A DNA stretch of 64,000 nucleotides. Origin: an uncultured Megasphaera sp. Lineage in GTDB: Bacteria > Bacillota > Negativicutes > Veillonellales > Megasphaeraceae. The DNA lies in assembly GCF_900539295.1 (NCBI RefSeq), contig NZ_UQBH01000010.1:11087-75086 (forward strand), written 5' to 3'. Position numbers and translations under genes: made by a program. Below are positions 1 to 8,160 of the stretch, in pieces (the stretch's first letter is position 1; the number at the start of each line of letters is the position of its first letter). The notes under the pieces were generated by a model, which did no database searches, had not been told where the DNA came from, and was given only the letters and a program-made list of their open reading frames with translations.

Positions 1-1
1 A

Positions 2-664
2 ATTTGCCTGATTGCGGCGGCAGTCCTCTCTATTGGGACGGCATCGCTGGCGAAAGACAAGGGCACCTTGACTAAGTTCCCGAACTGGGGCGTCATTACC
101 GTGCCGAACGATATATACATGCAGAATGGGACGCAGCCGATGCTGACGGCGTCCGTTGCGGGCAACGATGTGACGGCCCTGTTTGAAAAGATTTTTCCCA
201 TCCAACCGGAGACCTATCAGGTCGTAAAGAAGGATGACGCCGATTTTCAGTATGCCTATTTGATGCATTATAGTGTAAGTCTTTGGGACGTCAAAGCCGC
301 TGTCTACGGTGAAAACCGGGAAAACACCTATTTGCGCGATATCGGCAGCCGCCCTGATATGCGGGTTCTCATGGACCGGCTCAATCAAAATATGGCCAGC
401 CGCCTGCCCGACGGCTTCCGCCTGACCGAACCGGTTACGGCTAAGAAGTATAAGGGCCGGGTCTTTTATGAATGGACCGTTGAAAAGTCCTTAGTCATCA
501 ACAGCAATGCCTTTACGGAAACGATTCACGGCCTGGCCTGGCAGCATGGAGATACGATGGAAATTGCCGTCATCTTAGGCAATGTGGCAAAATCCGGTGA
601 TGACGACATCATCAGCACGGTAACGGATATGCTGAAGGATGCCAATAAGATGCCGAAAAAATAA
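2..664 (+). CDS. Secreted protein of unknown function, 5' end cut by window
   Basis: The frame is open from the left edge, so the gene starts outside the window. The first visible residues are a hydrophobic stretch ending in ASLA before KDKGT, which looks like the end of a signal peptide with a signal peptidase I site. About 203 mature residues follow, soluble in character and without cysteines or a recognised domain. A TTG at 68 gives an internal frame of 198 codons, but it would discard the signal sequence and has no good ribosome site. A hairpin terminator follows at about 700. I do not recognise the family. The export signal is the only functional clue. Confidence 0.7.
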   Translation: MCLIAAAVLSIGTASLAKDKGTLTKFPNWGVITVPNDIYMQNGTQPMLTASVAGNDVTALFEKIFPIQPETYQVVKKDDADFQYAYLMHYSVSLWDVKAAVYGENRENTYLRDIGSRPDMRVLMDRLNQNMASRLPDGFRLTEPVTAKKYKGRVFYEWTVEKSLVINSNAFTETIHGLAWQHGDTMEIAVILGNVAKSGDDDIISTVTDMLKDANKMPKK

Positions 665-699
665 GGGTCGCCTTGAGAGGTAATCGAGGCATAAAAAAC

Positions 700-741
700 G
701 CCTTGCATGAGTGACAAAACGCATCATGCAAGGCTGTTTTT
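700..741. terminator. Bidirectional intrinsic terminator
   Basis: An 11-bp perfect stem (700-710 with 724-734) is flanked by T runs on both strands, TGTTTTT on the right and the complement of AAAAAA on the left. It sits between two convergent genes, the secreted protein and the acetolactate synthase. Confidence 0.85.
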
Positions 742-745
742 GGAT

Positions 746-2401
746 TTATAAGGTTTTCATCAAGTGTTCGAGATGAGCCGTGAGCTTCATGTTTTCTTCG
801 TAGTCGATGGGGCAGTCGATGATGACCGGTTTGTCCTGCTGGAAGGCCTTTTTCAAGGTCGGCAGGAGGTCTTCCGTCTTTTCGATGCGGTAGCCGATGG
901 CGTGGAAGCTTTCGGCGAGTTTTACGAAGTCCGGATTGGTGAAGTCGACGCATTCGTGGTGGCCGTACTGCATATCCTGCTTCCACTTGATGAGGCCGTA
1001 GCTGCTGTCGTTGAAGATGAGGGTGACGAAGTTCGTGCCCAGACGGTATGCCGTTTCAAATTCTTGGACGTTCATCAAGAAGCCGGCGTCGCCGGTGATG
1101 GCCAGAACTTTTTTGTCGGGGTGAACGAGTTTGGCCGAAATGGCGCCGGGAACGGCGATGCCCATGGTGGCGAACCCGTTGGAAATGAGGCAGGTGTTCG
1201 GTTCATAGCAGTTGTAGTGACGGGCGATCCAGACTTTGTTGGCGCCTACGTCGGAGATGACGATGTCGTCTTTGCCCATGATCTTCCGGCAGTCGATGAG
1301 GGCCTTTTGCGGCTTGACCGGGAAGGACATGTCTTCGGCATAGCTTTCGTGTTCGTCGACCATTTTCTGACGGATGTTCAGGAAGGCCCGCGGTTCCGGC
1401 AGGCGGGCGGCCTTTTCCATGATCCGTTCCAACGAGTCGGGAATGTTGCCGACGACTTCGACCTGGGGCTGATACTTTTTATTGATATCGGCCGGCATGG
1501 TGTCGATGTGGATGATGTCGGCGTTGGTCAGGTGCCATTTAGCCGGAGCGTATTCGATGATGTCGTAGCCGACGGCGATGACCAGGCTGGCCTTTTCGAG
1601 AATCTTCGTCTGATAGTCGTCCATGGGGATGCCGACGGTCCACATGGAATACTTGTTGTCAAAGGGAATGGCCCCTTTAGCCATCATGGTGTTGATGACC
1701 GGCAGTTTGAGTTTTTCGGCAAAGGCCGTCAGCTGTTTGGCTGCCTGACTGCGGATGACGCCGCTGCCGGCCAGGATGACCGGATTCTTGGCGTAGGAAA
1801 TCATAGAGGCAGCCATTTTGATCTGCGATTCTAAGGCCGTTTCCGGCTGGATCGTCTTGTGCTGCAGCGGTTTTTCGTCAGGGCCGACGGGCATTTCGCT
1901 GATGTTGACCGGAAGGTCGATGAAGGTGGCGCCCGGTTTTTCACGTTCGGCGTATTTAAAGGCCAACCGGGTGATTTCAGCCATCGTGTCTGGCCGGACG
2001 ACGGTGTAGGACCGGCGGGTGATGGGTTCGAACATAGCCCTGAGGTCGAGGTACTGGTGGGCCGTGATGTGCATCTTATCGGTTCCGACCTGTCCGGAGA
2101 TGGCGACGACGGGAGCTCCGTCACAGTCAGCATCGGCGACGCCGGTGATGAGGTTGGTTGCACCGGGGCCGAGGGTGGCCATGCAGACGCCGGCTTTGCC
2201 GGTCAGGCGGCCGTAGACATCGGCCATGAAGGCAGCGCCCTGTTCGTGACGGACGGTGATGAATTCAATCTTTGAATGCTCTAAGGCATTGATGATGGCT
2301 AAATTTTCTTCACCGGGGATACCGAAAATATAATGGACGCCTTCTTCTTCAAGGCATTCGATAAGAAAATCCGCCGTGTTGCGCATCTTTTGTTGTACCA
2401 T
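746..2401 (-). CDS. alsS: Acetolactate synthase, AlsS-like ThDP enzyme
   Basis: The 551-residue protein has the three-domain layout of the ThDP-dependent acetohydroxyacid synthase family. It would condense two pyruvates to 2-acetolactate in the cytosol. Visible motifs are the N-terminal RHEQGAAFMADVYGR with the catalytic glutamate, the ATLGPGATNL stretch, and a C-terminal cofactor motif starting GDAGFLMN and ending NDSSYGLIKWKQ. The standard motif has GDG, here GDA. No small regulatory subunit gene and no acetolactate decarboxylase gene is adjacent, which favours a catabolic AlsS-type role over branched-chain amino acid synthesis. ATG at 2401 has AAAGGAG at about 2412-2418 and a consensus promoter upstream. 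A related ThDP decarboxylase is the main alternative. Confidence 0.8.
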   Translation of the reverse strand: MVQQKMRNTADFLIECLEEEGVHYIFGIPGEENLAIINALEHSKIEFITVRHEQGAAFMADVYGRLTGKAGVCMATLGPGATNLITGVADADCDGAPVVAISGQVGTDKMHITAHQYLDLRAMFEPITRRSYTVVRPDTMAEITRLAFKYAEREKPGATFIDLPVNISEMPVGPDEKPLQHKTIQPETALESQIKMAASMISYAKNPVILAGSGVIRSQAAKQLTAFAEKLKLPVINTMMAKGAIPFDNKYSMWTVGIPMDDYQTKILEKASLVIAVGYDIIEYAPAKWHLTNADIIHIDTMPADINKKYQPQVEVVGNIPDSLERIMEKAARLPEPRAFLNIRQKMVDEHESYAEDMSFPVKPQKALIDCRKIMGKDDIVISDVGANKVWIARHYNCYEPNTCLISNGFATMGIAVPGAISAKLVHPDKKVLAITGDAGFLMNVQEFETAYRLGTNFVTLIFNDSSYGLIKWKQDMQYGHHECVDFTNPDFVKLAESFHAIGYRIEKTEDLLPTLKKAFQQDKPVIIDCPIDYEENMKLTAHLEHLMKTL

Positions 2402-2458
2402 TCAGAGAACACTCCTTTGAAGATAATGGATAAATTAAAAATTGCTGTTGTAACCTGT

Positions 2459-2487
2459 ATTATAATATGGTACAGAACCTTTTTCAA
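2459..2487 (-). promoter_or_regulatory. Sigma-70 type promoter of alsS
   Basis: On the minus strand, TTGAAA (complement of 2482-2487) and TATAAT (complement of 2459-2464) are separated by 17 bases, about 58 bases before the alsS start. Confidence 0.75.
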
Positions 2488-2613
2488 TGACTTACTTGTA
2501 TTTTGAGACTGTACAATTCGGCGTGATGCCGTAAAAGAGGCCGGCAAGGCCGCCGCGATGAGCCGGATGGGCCGAGCGGCATGGCCTTTGCATCAGAAAG
2601 GGAAGGGGATGTA

Positions 2614-3054
2614 ATGAATATATTGATCAGCAGCTGTCTCTTAGGACAGTATTGCCGCTATGACGGGAAGACCAAGACGTATGAAGCCGTTGAATCCTTA
2701 TTGGGCCGCGACGACCTTCATTTCATTCCCGTCTGTCCGGAACAGGCCGGAGGCCTTGCGACGCCGCGCCCGCCGGCTGAGCGCTGTCGGGGACGGGTCG
2801 TAACCGAAGGAGGGCTCGATGTGACCGACCAGTATGAAAGGGGAGCGGCAGCAGCCTTGTATTTAGCTCGCCTCTTTCACTGCACGAAGGCGATTTTAAA
2901 GGCCAAGAGCCCGTCCTGTGGCTGCGGACTGATTTACGACGGCACCTTTACCCGGACCCTTACCGAAGGCGACGGCGTGACGGCAGCGCTCTTAAAGGCC
3001 GAGGGGATTGAGGTTTTTAGCGAAGGGGACCCGCTGGACTACTTGCTTTTATAA
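2614..3054 (+). CDS. DUF523 family protein
   Basis: A 146-residue protein opening MNILISSCLLGQYCRYDGK, the signature start of DUF523 proteins. Further conserved cysteines occur in VCPEQAGG and in KSPSCGCGLIYDG, and the layout suggests a metal or Fe-S site, though the function is unknown in the family. The ATG at 2614 is preferred to the in-frame ATG at 2581 because GGAAGGGG lies just before it and the family motif begins there. It is monocistronic or weakly linked to lepB, whose promoter overlaps its 3' end. Confidence 0.8.
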   Translation: MNILISSCLLGQYCRYDGKTKTYEAVESLLGRDDLHFIPVCPEQAGGLATPRPPAERCRGRVVTEGGLDVTDQYERGAAAALYLARLFHCTKAILKAKSPSCGCGLIYDGTFTRTLTEGDGVTAALLKAEGIEVFSEGDPLDYLLL

Positions 3055-3071
3055 CGGCGGTTTGCTACAAT
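3043..3071 (+). promoter_or_regulatory. Promoter of lepB
   Basis: TTGCTT (3043-3048), a 17-base spacer, and TACAAT (3066-3071) preceded by TGC (extended -10). It overlaps the end of the DUF523 gene. Confidence 0.65.
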
Positions 3072-3101
3072 ATACGAGTACGCAAGTGAGGAGGTCTCAG
3101 T

Positions 3102-3662
3102 GTGAATACGTTTTTGCATGAACTTTGTGAATGGCTTTACTCCATTGTCATCGCCTTGGCCATTGCCATGGTCATACATATTTTCTTCTTCCAGCCGACT
3201 CGCGTTTCCGGCGAGTCCATGATGCCGACCCTTAAAAACGGTGAATACCTCATCGTGTCTAAGTGGAGTCATGTCATGGGAGAAGTCCCCAATTATGGAG
3301 ATATCGTCATTATCGACAGCCGTGTCCAATATCCGCGCACGTGGAAGGACGATGTAGCTGAACCGATGAACAACTACTTGGCGTTCTTTGACCATGATTT
3401 ACAGACTAAAAATGTTTGGGTCAAACGGGTTATCGGCCGTCCCGGTGATACGCTGGCTTTCCATGACGGAAAGGTTTGGCGCAACGGACAGCCCTTGGAT
3501 GAACCGTATATCAATGGTCCTATGGAATACAGCAGCCGGGAAGAAGTCAAAGTCCCGGAAGGCTACGTATTCTGCATGGGTGATAACCGCAACCACAGCA
3601 GTGACAGCCGCTTTATCGGGCCCGTGCCTATCGACCACGTCTTAGGCCGCGTCATCTGGTAA
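3102..3662 (+). CDS. lepB: Signal peptidase I
   Basis: A 186-residue type I leader peptidase that cleaves signal peptides at the outer face of the inner membrane. There is one N-terminal membrane segment (about residues 12-30). It is followed by SGESMMPTL with the nucleophile Ser39, then WVKRVIGRPGD with the general base Lys108, and MGDNRNHSSDSRFIGPV near the C-terminus. The catalytic Ser/Lys dyad is intact. The start is GTG at 3102, 8 bases after GAGGAGG. The length is typical of the single-span Firmicute type. Confidence 0.95.
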   Translation: MNTFLHELCEWLYSIVIALAIAMVIHIFFFQPTRVSGESMMPTLKNGEYLIVSKWSHVMGEVPNYGDIVIIDSRVQYPRTWKDDVAEPMNNYLAFFDHDLQTKNVWVKRVIGRPGDTLAFHDGKVWRNGQPLDEPYINGPMEYSSREEVKVPEGYVFCMGDNRNHSSDSRFIGPVPIDHVLGRVIW

Positions 3663-3685
3663 TCGGTTTTCCCGACAATTTAATA

Positions 3686-3726
3686 CGACAGTTCGCAATC
3701 CATCCTGTCGCTAAAAAAAAACTAGG
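3686..3726 (+). promoter_or_regulatory. preQ1-I riboswitch aptamer
   Basis: A compact hairpin CGACAG (3686-3691) / CTGTCG (3705-3710) encloses a C-rich loop TTCGCAATCCATC. An A-rich tail ending AAAAACTAGG (to 3726) follows. This matches the preQ1 class I H-type pseudoknot, where the A-rich tail docks into the P1 groove and the C of the loop reads preQ1. It lies directly before queT-queF. The assignment rests on pattern recognition plus the perfect gene context; a covariance search was not run. Confidence 0.85.
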
Positions 3727-3752
3727 ACGCATTACAAGAATTGGTGCAGTGC

Positions 3753-3786
3753 AGACGGGATTGTTTTTACAGCCCCGTCTTTTTTA
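3753..3786 (+). terminator. Riboswitch-controlled terminator of queT-queF
   Basis: AGACGGG (3753-3759) pairs with CCCGTCT (3774-3780), followed by a T run. GGATTG at 3758-3763 can instead pair with CAATCC at 3697-3702 inside the aptamer loop, which gives a plausible antiterminator. PreQ1 binding would then favour termination (inference). Confidence 0.8.
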
Positions 3787-3807
3787 TTTGTTAGAAAGGC
3801 GAGTTTT

Positions 3808-4299
3808 ATGTATAACTTTATTCTTACAACTCGGCGGATGACTTTTTCCGCCTTGGTCATGGCTCTTTATATTGCCATCCTCTATGTGACCCAGGGAATT
3901 TCCTTCGGTCCCTACCAGATCCGCATTGCGACGGCTCTCTACGGACTGGCATTTCTCTATCCCTTCTTGGTCTTTCCCTTGGGAATCGCGAATTTCATCG
4001 CCAACTTTCTCTTTGGCGGCCTGGGCCTTATCGACATGGTCGGCGGTTGTGTCGTCGGCATCGTTACGACCTGGCTCATCGTTCAAATCCGGCAGCACCA
4101 GGGCAGTCCCTGGCTGGCAGCCCTTCCAATCTGGTGGGTACCGGCCTTGTTTGTCAGTGCCTGGCTGTCTTATTTATTGAATCTGCCTTACACGGTACTG
4201 GTCAGCAGCCTGGCTGTCGGTCAGCTGCCGCCGGCGATTTGCGGCGTCCTGCTCATTCAGGCGCTTCGTCAGCACTACGTCTTAGAAAAGGGGTTATAA
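3808..4299 (+). CDS. queT: QueT family transporter (preQ0/preQ1 uptake)
   Basis: A 163-residue hydrophobic protein with about five membrane segments, beginning with a short basic N-terminus and containing YGLAFLYPF and NFLFGGLGLIDMVGG. It resembles QueT, the substrate-binding (S) component of an ECF transporter for queuosine precursors. Position behind a preQ1 riboswitch and one base ahead of queF supports the substrate. ECF energising subunits are not in the window and would be shared and encoded elsewhere. Confidence 0.88.
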   Translation: MYNFILTTRRMTFSALVMALYIAILYVTQGISFGPYQIRIATALYGLAFLYPFLVFPLGIANFIANFLFGGLGLIDMVGGCVVGIVTTWLIVQIRQHQGSPWLAALPIWWVPALFVSAWLSYLLNLPYTVLVSSLAVGQLPPAICGVLLIQALRQHYVLEKGL

Positions 4300-4300
4300 T

Positions 4301-4795
4301 ATGAGTCGAGATCACGAAGATTTGCAGGGCATCACCTTCCTTGGCAACCAGCACACGACGTACCCGACGGACTACAATCCGGACCTTTTGGAAACCTTCA
4401 TTAACAAACATCCCGACCGGGACTATTTCGTCAAGTTCAACTGCCCGGAATTTACCAGCCTTTGCCCCATGACGGGCCAGCCGGACTACGCGACAATCTA
4501 CATCTCCTACGTCCCTGATGAACGGATGGTCGAAAGCAAGGCGTTGAAGCTCTATCTGTTCAGCTTCCGCAATCACGGCGACTTCCACGAAGACTGCGTC
4601 AACATCATCATGGACGACCTCATCGACGCCATGGATCCGAAGTATATCGAAGTCTGGGGGAAATTCCTGCCCCGCGGCGGTATCAGTATCGATCCCTACT
4701 GCAATTACGGCCGTCCCGGCACGCCTTGGGAAGATGTTGCCTGGCAGCGGTTGTCCCAACATGACATATATCCCGAAAAAGTAGATAATCGATGA
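4301..4795 (+). CDS. queF: NADPH-dependent preQ0 reductase QueF
   Basis: A 164-residue unimodular QueF that reduces the nitrile of 7-cyano-7-deazaguanine (preQ0) to the aminomethyl of preQ1. Cys55 in FTSLCPMTGQPD forms the covalent thioimide and Asp62 is the acid. ESKALKLYLFSFRNHGDFHE is the NADPH/substrate motif of the family. It begins one base after the queT stop, so the two are translationally coupled and share riboswitch control. Confidence 0.95.
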   Translation: MSRDHEDLQGITFLGNQHTTYPTDYNPDLLETFINKHPDRDYFVKFNCPEFTSLCPMTGQPDYATIYISYVPDERMVESKALKLYLFSFRNHGDFHEDCVNIIMDDLIDAMDPKYIEVWGKFLPRGGISIDPYCNYGRPGTPWEDVAWQRLSQHDIYPEKVDNR

Positions 4796-4801
4796 AACTT
4801 C

Positions 4802-4831
4802 TTACCTTTTCCAGATAATCCATGGTATAAT
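4802..4831 (+). promoter_or_regulatory. Probable promoter of the small secreted protein gene
   Basis: An extended -10, TGGTATAAT (TATAAT at 4826-4831), with a weak -35 candidate TTACCT at 4802. It is the only strong promoter element between queF and the next gene. Confidence 0.5.
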
Positions 4832-4865
4832 AAAGTATAAATCATAGGAGTGAGGAGTGTTATCT

Positions 4866-5255
4866 GTGAAATTGAAAAAAGTGCTTTTGGCCCTCGGTTT
4901 TTCCCTGGCGTTGTCAGCCTCGGTCTTTGCGGCCGACAATATGTGGCAGTATAATCAATATACATCGATCGACATGAATTCGGCGAAACTCTATTACGAT
5001 ATGGGCCGCCAGGTTCTGTCCTTCAATACAGTGGAAAAATCCGGCGATACGACGGATTACTGTACCTATGTGTATAACATCGACGACCAGACGATTCAGC
5101 TGAAAAAGATGATTACTCAGACTAAGAAACATAAGTATAAGAGCAGTTTCTATCCCGAAGCGATCAAAGACGGCAACGCTGTCATCAAAGCCAGAGCCCG
5201 CATGGCCACGGACGTATTGGAAAAGGTCATGGAAAAGCAGAATGCTAAGAAGTAA
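4866..5255 (+). CDS. Small secreted protein of unknown function
   Basis: A 129-residue protein with a clear signal peptide (MKLKKVLLALGFSLALSA, cleavage after VFA). The mature part is about 108 residues, polar and lysine-rich towards the C-terminus, ending MEKQNAKK. GTG at 4866 is chosen over GTG at 4857 because GAGGAG lies at 4852-4857, 8 bases before it, and the signal peptide then begins with basic residues. I recognise no domain. The size and style resemble the truncated secreted protein at the left edge, and both are probably envelope proteins. Confidence 0.7.
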   Translation: MKLKKVLLALGFSLALSASVFAADNMWQYNQYTSIDMNSAKLYYDMGRQVLSFNTVEKSGDTTDYCTYVYNIDDQTIQLKKMITQTKKHKYKSSFYPEAIKDGNAVIKARARMATDVLEKVMEKQNAKK

Positions 5256-5318
5256 GCCCTTGGCGGCGAACGGGCTGCCGAAGCGTGCCTCATCTGCCTT
5301 GAAGCCTTTCAGTGCATA

Positions 5319-5340
5319 GCCGAAAAGGCCGGTTTTCGGC
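5319..5340. repeat. Perfect hairpin in the queF/acyltransferase intergenic region
   Basis: GCCGAAAA (5319-5326) and TTTTCGGC (5333-5340) form an 8-bp stem over a GGCCGG loop. It lies just before the larger terminator and may be part of the same termination region. There is no T tract of its own. Confidence 0.5.
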
Positions 5341-5366
5341 GGACAGGCAAGAGAACGCAATCAAAA

Positions 5367-5413
5367 GGGACTGCTGCATGGAGCGGTTTTCTTCATGCAG
5401 CAGTCCCTCTTTT
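5367..5413. terminator. Bidirectional terminator
   Basis: A 14-bp perfect stem, GGGACTGCTGCATG (5367-5380) with CATGCAGCAGTCCC (5394-5407). TCTTTTG follows it on the plus strand and the complement of TCAAAA lies on the other. It separates the convergent secreted-protein and acyltransferase genes. Confidence 0.85.
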
Positions 5414-5423
5414 GTTATCTTTA

Positions 5424-6530
5424 TTATTTTCCTTTGACGCAGATACTGAGCCATTTCGGAAGCCGGTGTTCGACGACGACCCAGGAATAGGCAGCCGAGC
5501 AGACGGCGACGATAATGTAAATGGCGATGATGTGAACGGCCCGCAGATAGATGTGAAGATAAGCGGCCAGGCCCGTACAGAGACTGAGGAAGACCGGATG
5601 TACCAAGTAAATGGGGTACGAGTAGTCTCCCAGGCGGGAGAAGAACCGGTGAACGATCGTCGGAACGGGCCGGCATTCCCACCAGTAGAGGAGAAAGAGC
5701 ATGGTCGATAAGGTGTAGGCCATGCCGATCGGGCTCAGCTGATGGATGGTGAAGACCGCCGACAAGGGATCATAGCCGAGGTAGTGCATGACGCCGTAAT
5801 AGGAGGCCAGCATGCCGACGGTAGTGAAGGCCTGGAAGACGTTGATCACCAATCCGTGCTTTTTGAGCCATGCCGTAATCGATTCAAAGTGTTCTGCCGT
5901 AAAGGCACCGAACATGAAGATGAATAAGTAGTGCAGGACCATGTAGTTCAGACGCAGGTTGGACGCATCTTCGAGGTAGGGATTGTTCGAATGGAAATTC
6001 CAGCTGTAGCTCGAATAAAAGTTAAAGATCATGTTTACGATAAACAGGGCCGTAAAGGTGACGGCCGGGCAGCGGTCCATAAGGCGCAGCAAAGGCCGCC
6101 ACAAAGGCATGAAGAGGTAGAACCACAAGAGGATGACCAGAAAGTAGATGTGGTACATGGCCAGGCCGTACCATAAGGTGCGGAAAATAGCGTAAGGATG
6201 AAAGAGGCTGAGGCTGCGGCTGATGGCTGATACGTATACCATGTAGAACAGGGACCAGGCCAAATAAGGGACGAAGACCGTCCGCAGGCGGCGTCTCAGA
6301 TAGTCTTTGTAGTCAAAGGGCTCGTGGATGCTCTGGCTGTAAAACATGCCGAAGGCCGATAGGAAAAAGAAGGCCGGTACGGAAAATCGGGATAAGATTT
6401 CTAAGACGGCAACGAGCGCCAAATTGGGCGACGGGTTGACGATGGCCACCGAGCCGACATGGATGGCGATGACGCCGAGCATGCAAAGTCCGCGCATATA
6501 ATTGATAGAATGAATAAATCGTTTTGACAT
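5424..6530 (-). CDS. Acyltransferase 3 family membrane protein
   Basis: A 368-residue integral membrane protein with about ten hydrophobic spans, matching the acyltransferase 3 family that O-acylates envelope or exported glycans. The first span carries IRGLCML-like family features as MRGLCMLGVIAIHVG, with the conserved histidine. The RRRLRTVFVPYLAWS stretch is also typical. Start ATG at 6530 has AGAGGTG just upstream; the in-frame ATG at 6551 has no ribosome site. The substrate cannot be told from sequence, and no polysaccharide locus is adjacent. Confidence 0.85.
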   Translation of the reverse strand: MSKRFIHSINYMRGLCMLGVIAIHVGSVAIVNPSPNLALVAVLEILSRFSVPAFFFLSAFGMFYSQSIHEPFDYKDYLRRRLRTVFVPYLAWSLFYMVYVSAISRSLSLFHPYAIFRTLWYGLAMYHIYFLVILLWFYLFMPLWRPLLRLMDRCPAVTFTALFIVNMIFNFYSSYSWNFHSNNPYLEDASNLRLNYMVLHYLFIFMFGAFTAEHFESITAWLKKHGLVINVFQAFTTVGMLASYYGVMHYLGYDPLSAVFTIHQLSPIGMAYTLSTMLFLLYWWECRPVPTIVHRFFSRLGDYSYPIYLVHPVFLSLCTGLAAYLHIYLRAVHIIAIYIIVAVCSAAYSWVVVEHRLPKWLSICVKGK

Positions 6531-6621
6531 CTGACACCTCTGAAGATACAATATAGATACTAAAGATAATAATAATATATCTTATTATAACAAATTTTGG
6601 CAAAATAGACAGGGAGACTGT

Positions 6622-7134
6622 ATGAGCGACGATACACAAAAGGTAACCCGGACGGGATTGATACTGGCAGCGACATTGATTTTACAGGGCCTGAGGCTCA
6701 TCATACCCATTCCGCCCCAAGTCAGCCTGTTCCTCATCGGGTCCTTGGTCAACGCCTGTCTGATCACGGCGGTCCTCACCATTGACCGCAGGGCAGGCTT
6801 TGTCGTCGCCGCTTGTACGCCAATCTTTGCCTGGCTCGAAGGGATGCTGCCTTTCTTTCTCTTCGTCTTTCCTGTTGCCGCCGGCAACAGCGTCTACGTC
6901 TACTGTGCCTGGCGCTGGCAGCGGTACGGCTTTCCGGCCCTTGCCGTCGGAGCCCTTATCAAGGCCCTTGTCCTCTACGCCTTATTTTATCTGCTCTTTG
7001 CCGGAATTGAATTTCCCCCGGTTCTGCGGCACCTGCTTTTGACGGCTATGAGTTGGCCTCAGGTCATCACCGGCGTCATCGGAGCCCTCCTCGGCCTGCA
7101 GCTGAGCCGGTTTCTGAAGCGCCGCCATGAATAG
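6622..7134 (+). CDS. Membrane protein resembling an ECF transporter S component
   Basis: A 170-residue protein with about five or six hydrophobic segments and a short charged N-terminus. The size, hydrophobic pattern and conserved-looking NACLITAVL and PVAAGNSVYVYCAW stretches resemble substrate-binding S components of ECF vitamin transporters. It begins the forward run that leads to folE-folB-folK, so a pterin, folate or related vitamin substrate is a reasonable guess but unproven. ATG 6622 follows AGGGAG. A generic membrane protein without transport function remains possible. Confidence 0.6.
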   Translation: MSDDTQKVTRTGLILAATLILQGLRLIIPIPPQVSLFLIGSLVNACLITAVLTIDRRAGFVVAACTPIFAWLEGMLPFFLFVFPVAAGNSVYVYCAWRWQRYGFPALAVGALIKALVLYALFYLLFAGIEFPPVLRHLLLTAMSWPQVITGVIGALLGLQLSRFLKRRHE

Positions 7135-7148
7135 AAAGGATTTTTGAT

Positions 7149-7556
7149 ATGTTACTGCAAATCTTTTATTTTATCCCGGCCATTCTCGGCACCCTGTTCA
7201 TCGCCGTCGGCTTGTATCACGGCTCTAAATTTTTCAGCCTTACCCGACGCTGTACCGTGGAAGGGACGGGGACTCTCTTGGGATTTGAAGAAAAGAAGAT
7301 GAGAAGTGGGACTCTTTATTATCCTGTCGTCCGCTTTTCGTCCCGCGACGGCAAGACCTACAAGGCCCGCTATGCCTTTGGAAATGCCGAGTGGAACTAT
7401 ACTGCCGGCGATGTCCTGCCCCTGCGCTACAATCCGGCTAATCCCGAAGAGATTTACCTCCACCGCGTCCAAAGCCTGTGGCAGCAATATGCCAGCCCGC
7501 TGTTCATCGTCATCGGAGGCCTCATCTTTATCACGGCCTACTACTTCATTTTATAA
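7149..7556 (+). CDS. DUF3592 family membrane protein
   Basis: A 135-residue protein with a membrane segment at each end (about residues 5-22 and 113-132). The region between them is mainly beta, containing YYPVVRFSSRDGKTYKARYAFG and DVLPLRYNPANPEEIY. The latter is the characteristic DUF3592 ending, in which a value for conversion of a G/Y-x-x-V-PVRYDP type strand is seen. The function of the family is unknown. It lies 14 bases after the ECF-like gene and 28 bases before folE, so it is probably cotranscribed with the folate genes. Confidence 0.75.
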   Translation: MLLQIFYFIPAILGTLFIAVGLYHGSKFFSLTRRCTVEGTGTLLGFEEKKMRSGTLYYPVVRFSSRDGKTYKARYAFGNAEWNYTAGDVLPLRYNPANPEEIYLHRVQSLWQQYASPLFIVIGGLIFITAYYFIL

Positions 7557-7584
7557 TCATAACGGAAAAGGAGGAGCCGCCACA

Positions 7585-8160
7585 TTGGTAGAAAACGAAA
7601 GAGCTGTCGCCGCTATGCGGCAATTTTTAGAAGCCTTAGGCCTCGACCTGACGGCGCTGGGAATGGAAAAGACCCCGCACCGCGTAGCTCAGGCCTTTGC
7701 CCGATTTTTCTCAGGCCTTCAGGAAAATCCTGACGACGAATGGAAAAATCCCATCATCACCCGGTCCAATGGGCTGGTCAGTGTCCGCAACATCCGATTC
7801 CATTCCCTGTGTGAACATCATTTACTGCCTTTTTTTGGCACCGTTCATGTAGTATACTACCCTAAGGACAACCGTATCGCCGGCTTTGGCCATTTCGTCC
7901 GAGCCGTCGATATCCTGGCCCGTCGTCCTCAGCTTCAAGAACGGATGACGGATGCCCTGTGCGATTCCATCGTCCGCGGCCTCGACCCGGCAGGCGTATT
8001 GATCGTCGTCAAGGCGACCCATTTGTGCCTGACCATGCGCGACCAGCTGGCCATCGATTCCAATATCATGACGACGGCCGCAGCGGGCTGCCTGAAAGAA
8101 GGCACCGATGCCTATAAAGAGGCTTGGAATCTCGTAATGGAGGAAAAACAAGATGGATAA
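7585..8160 (+). CDS. folE: GTP cyclohydrolase I
   Basis: A 191-residue FolE that converts GTP to 7,8-dihydroneopterin triphosphate, the first step of tetrahydrofolate synthesis and also of the queuosine route. The zinc ligands are visible in SLCEHHLLPFFG and THLCLTMRD, and EKTPHRVAQAF is the N-terminal family motif. I place the start at TTG 7585, 8 bases after AAGGAGGAG; the frame is open further upstream but without a ribosome site. The gene overlaps folB by 8 bases. Confidence 0.95.
   Translation: MVENERAVAAMRQFLEALGLDLTALGMEKTPHRVAQAFARFFSGLQENPDDEWKNPIITRSNGLVSVRNIRFHSLCEHHLLPFFGTVHVVYYPKDNRIAGFGHFVRAVDILARRPQLQERMTDALCDSIVRGLDPAGVLIVVKATHLCLTMRDQLAIDSNIMTTAAAGCLKEGTDAYKEAWNLVMEEKQDG

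Noticed and set aside
7306..7584. A longer folE starting upstream of 7585
   Set aside because: The frame is open into the DUF3592 gene, but the upstream part overlaps that gene out of frame and has no FolE similarity. AAGGAGGAG just before TTG 7585 decides the start.
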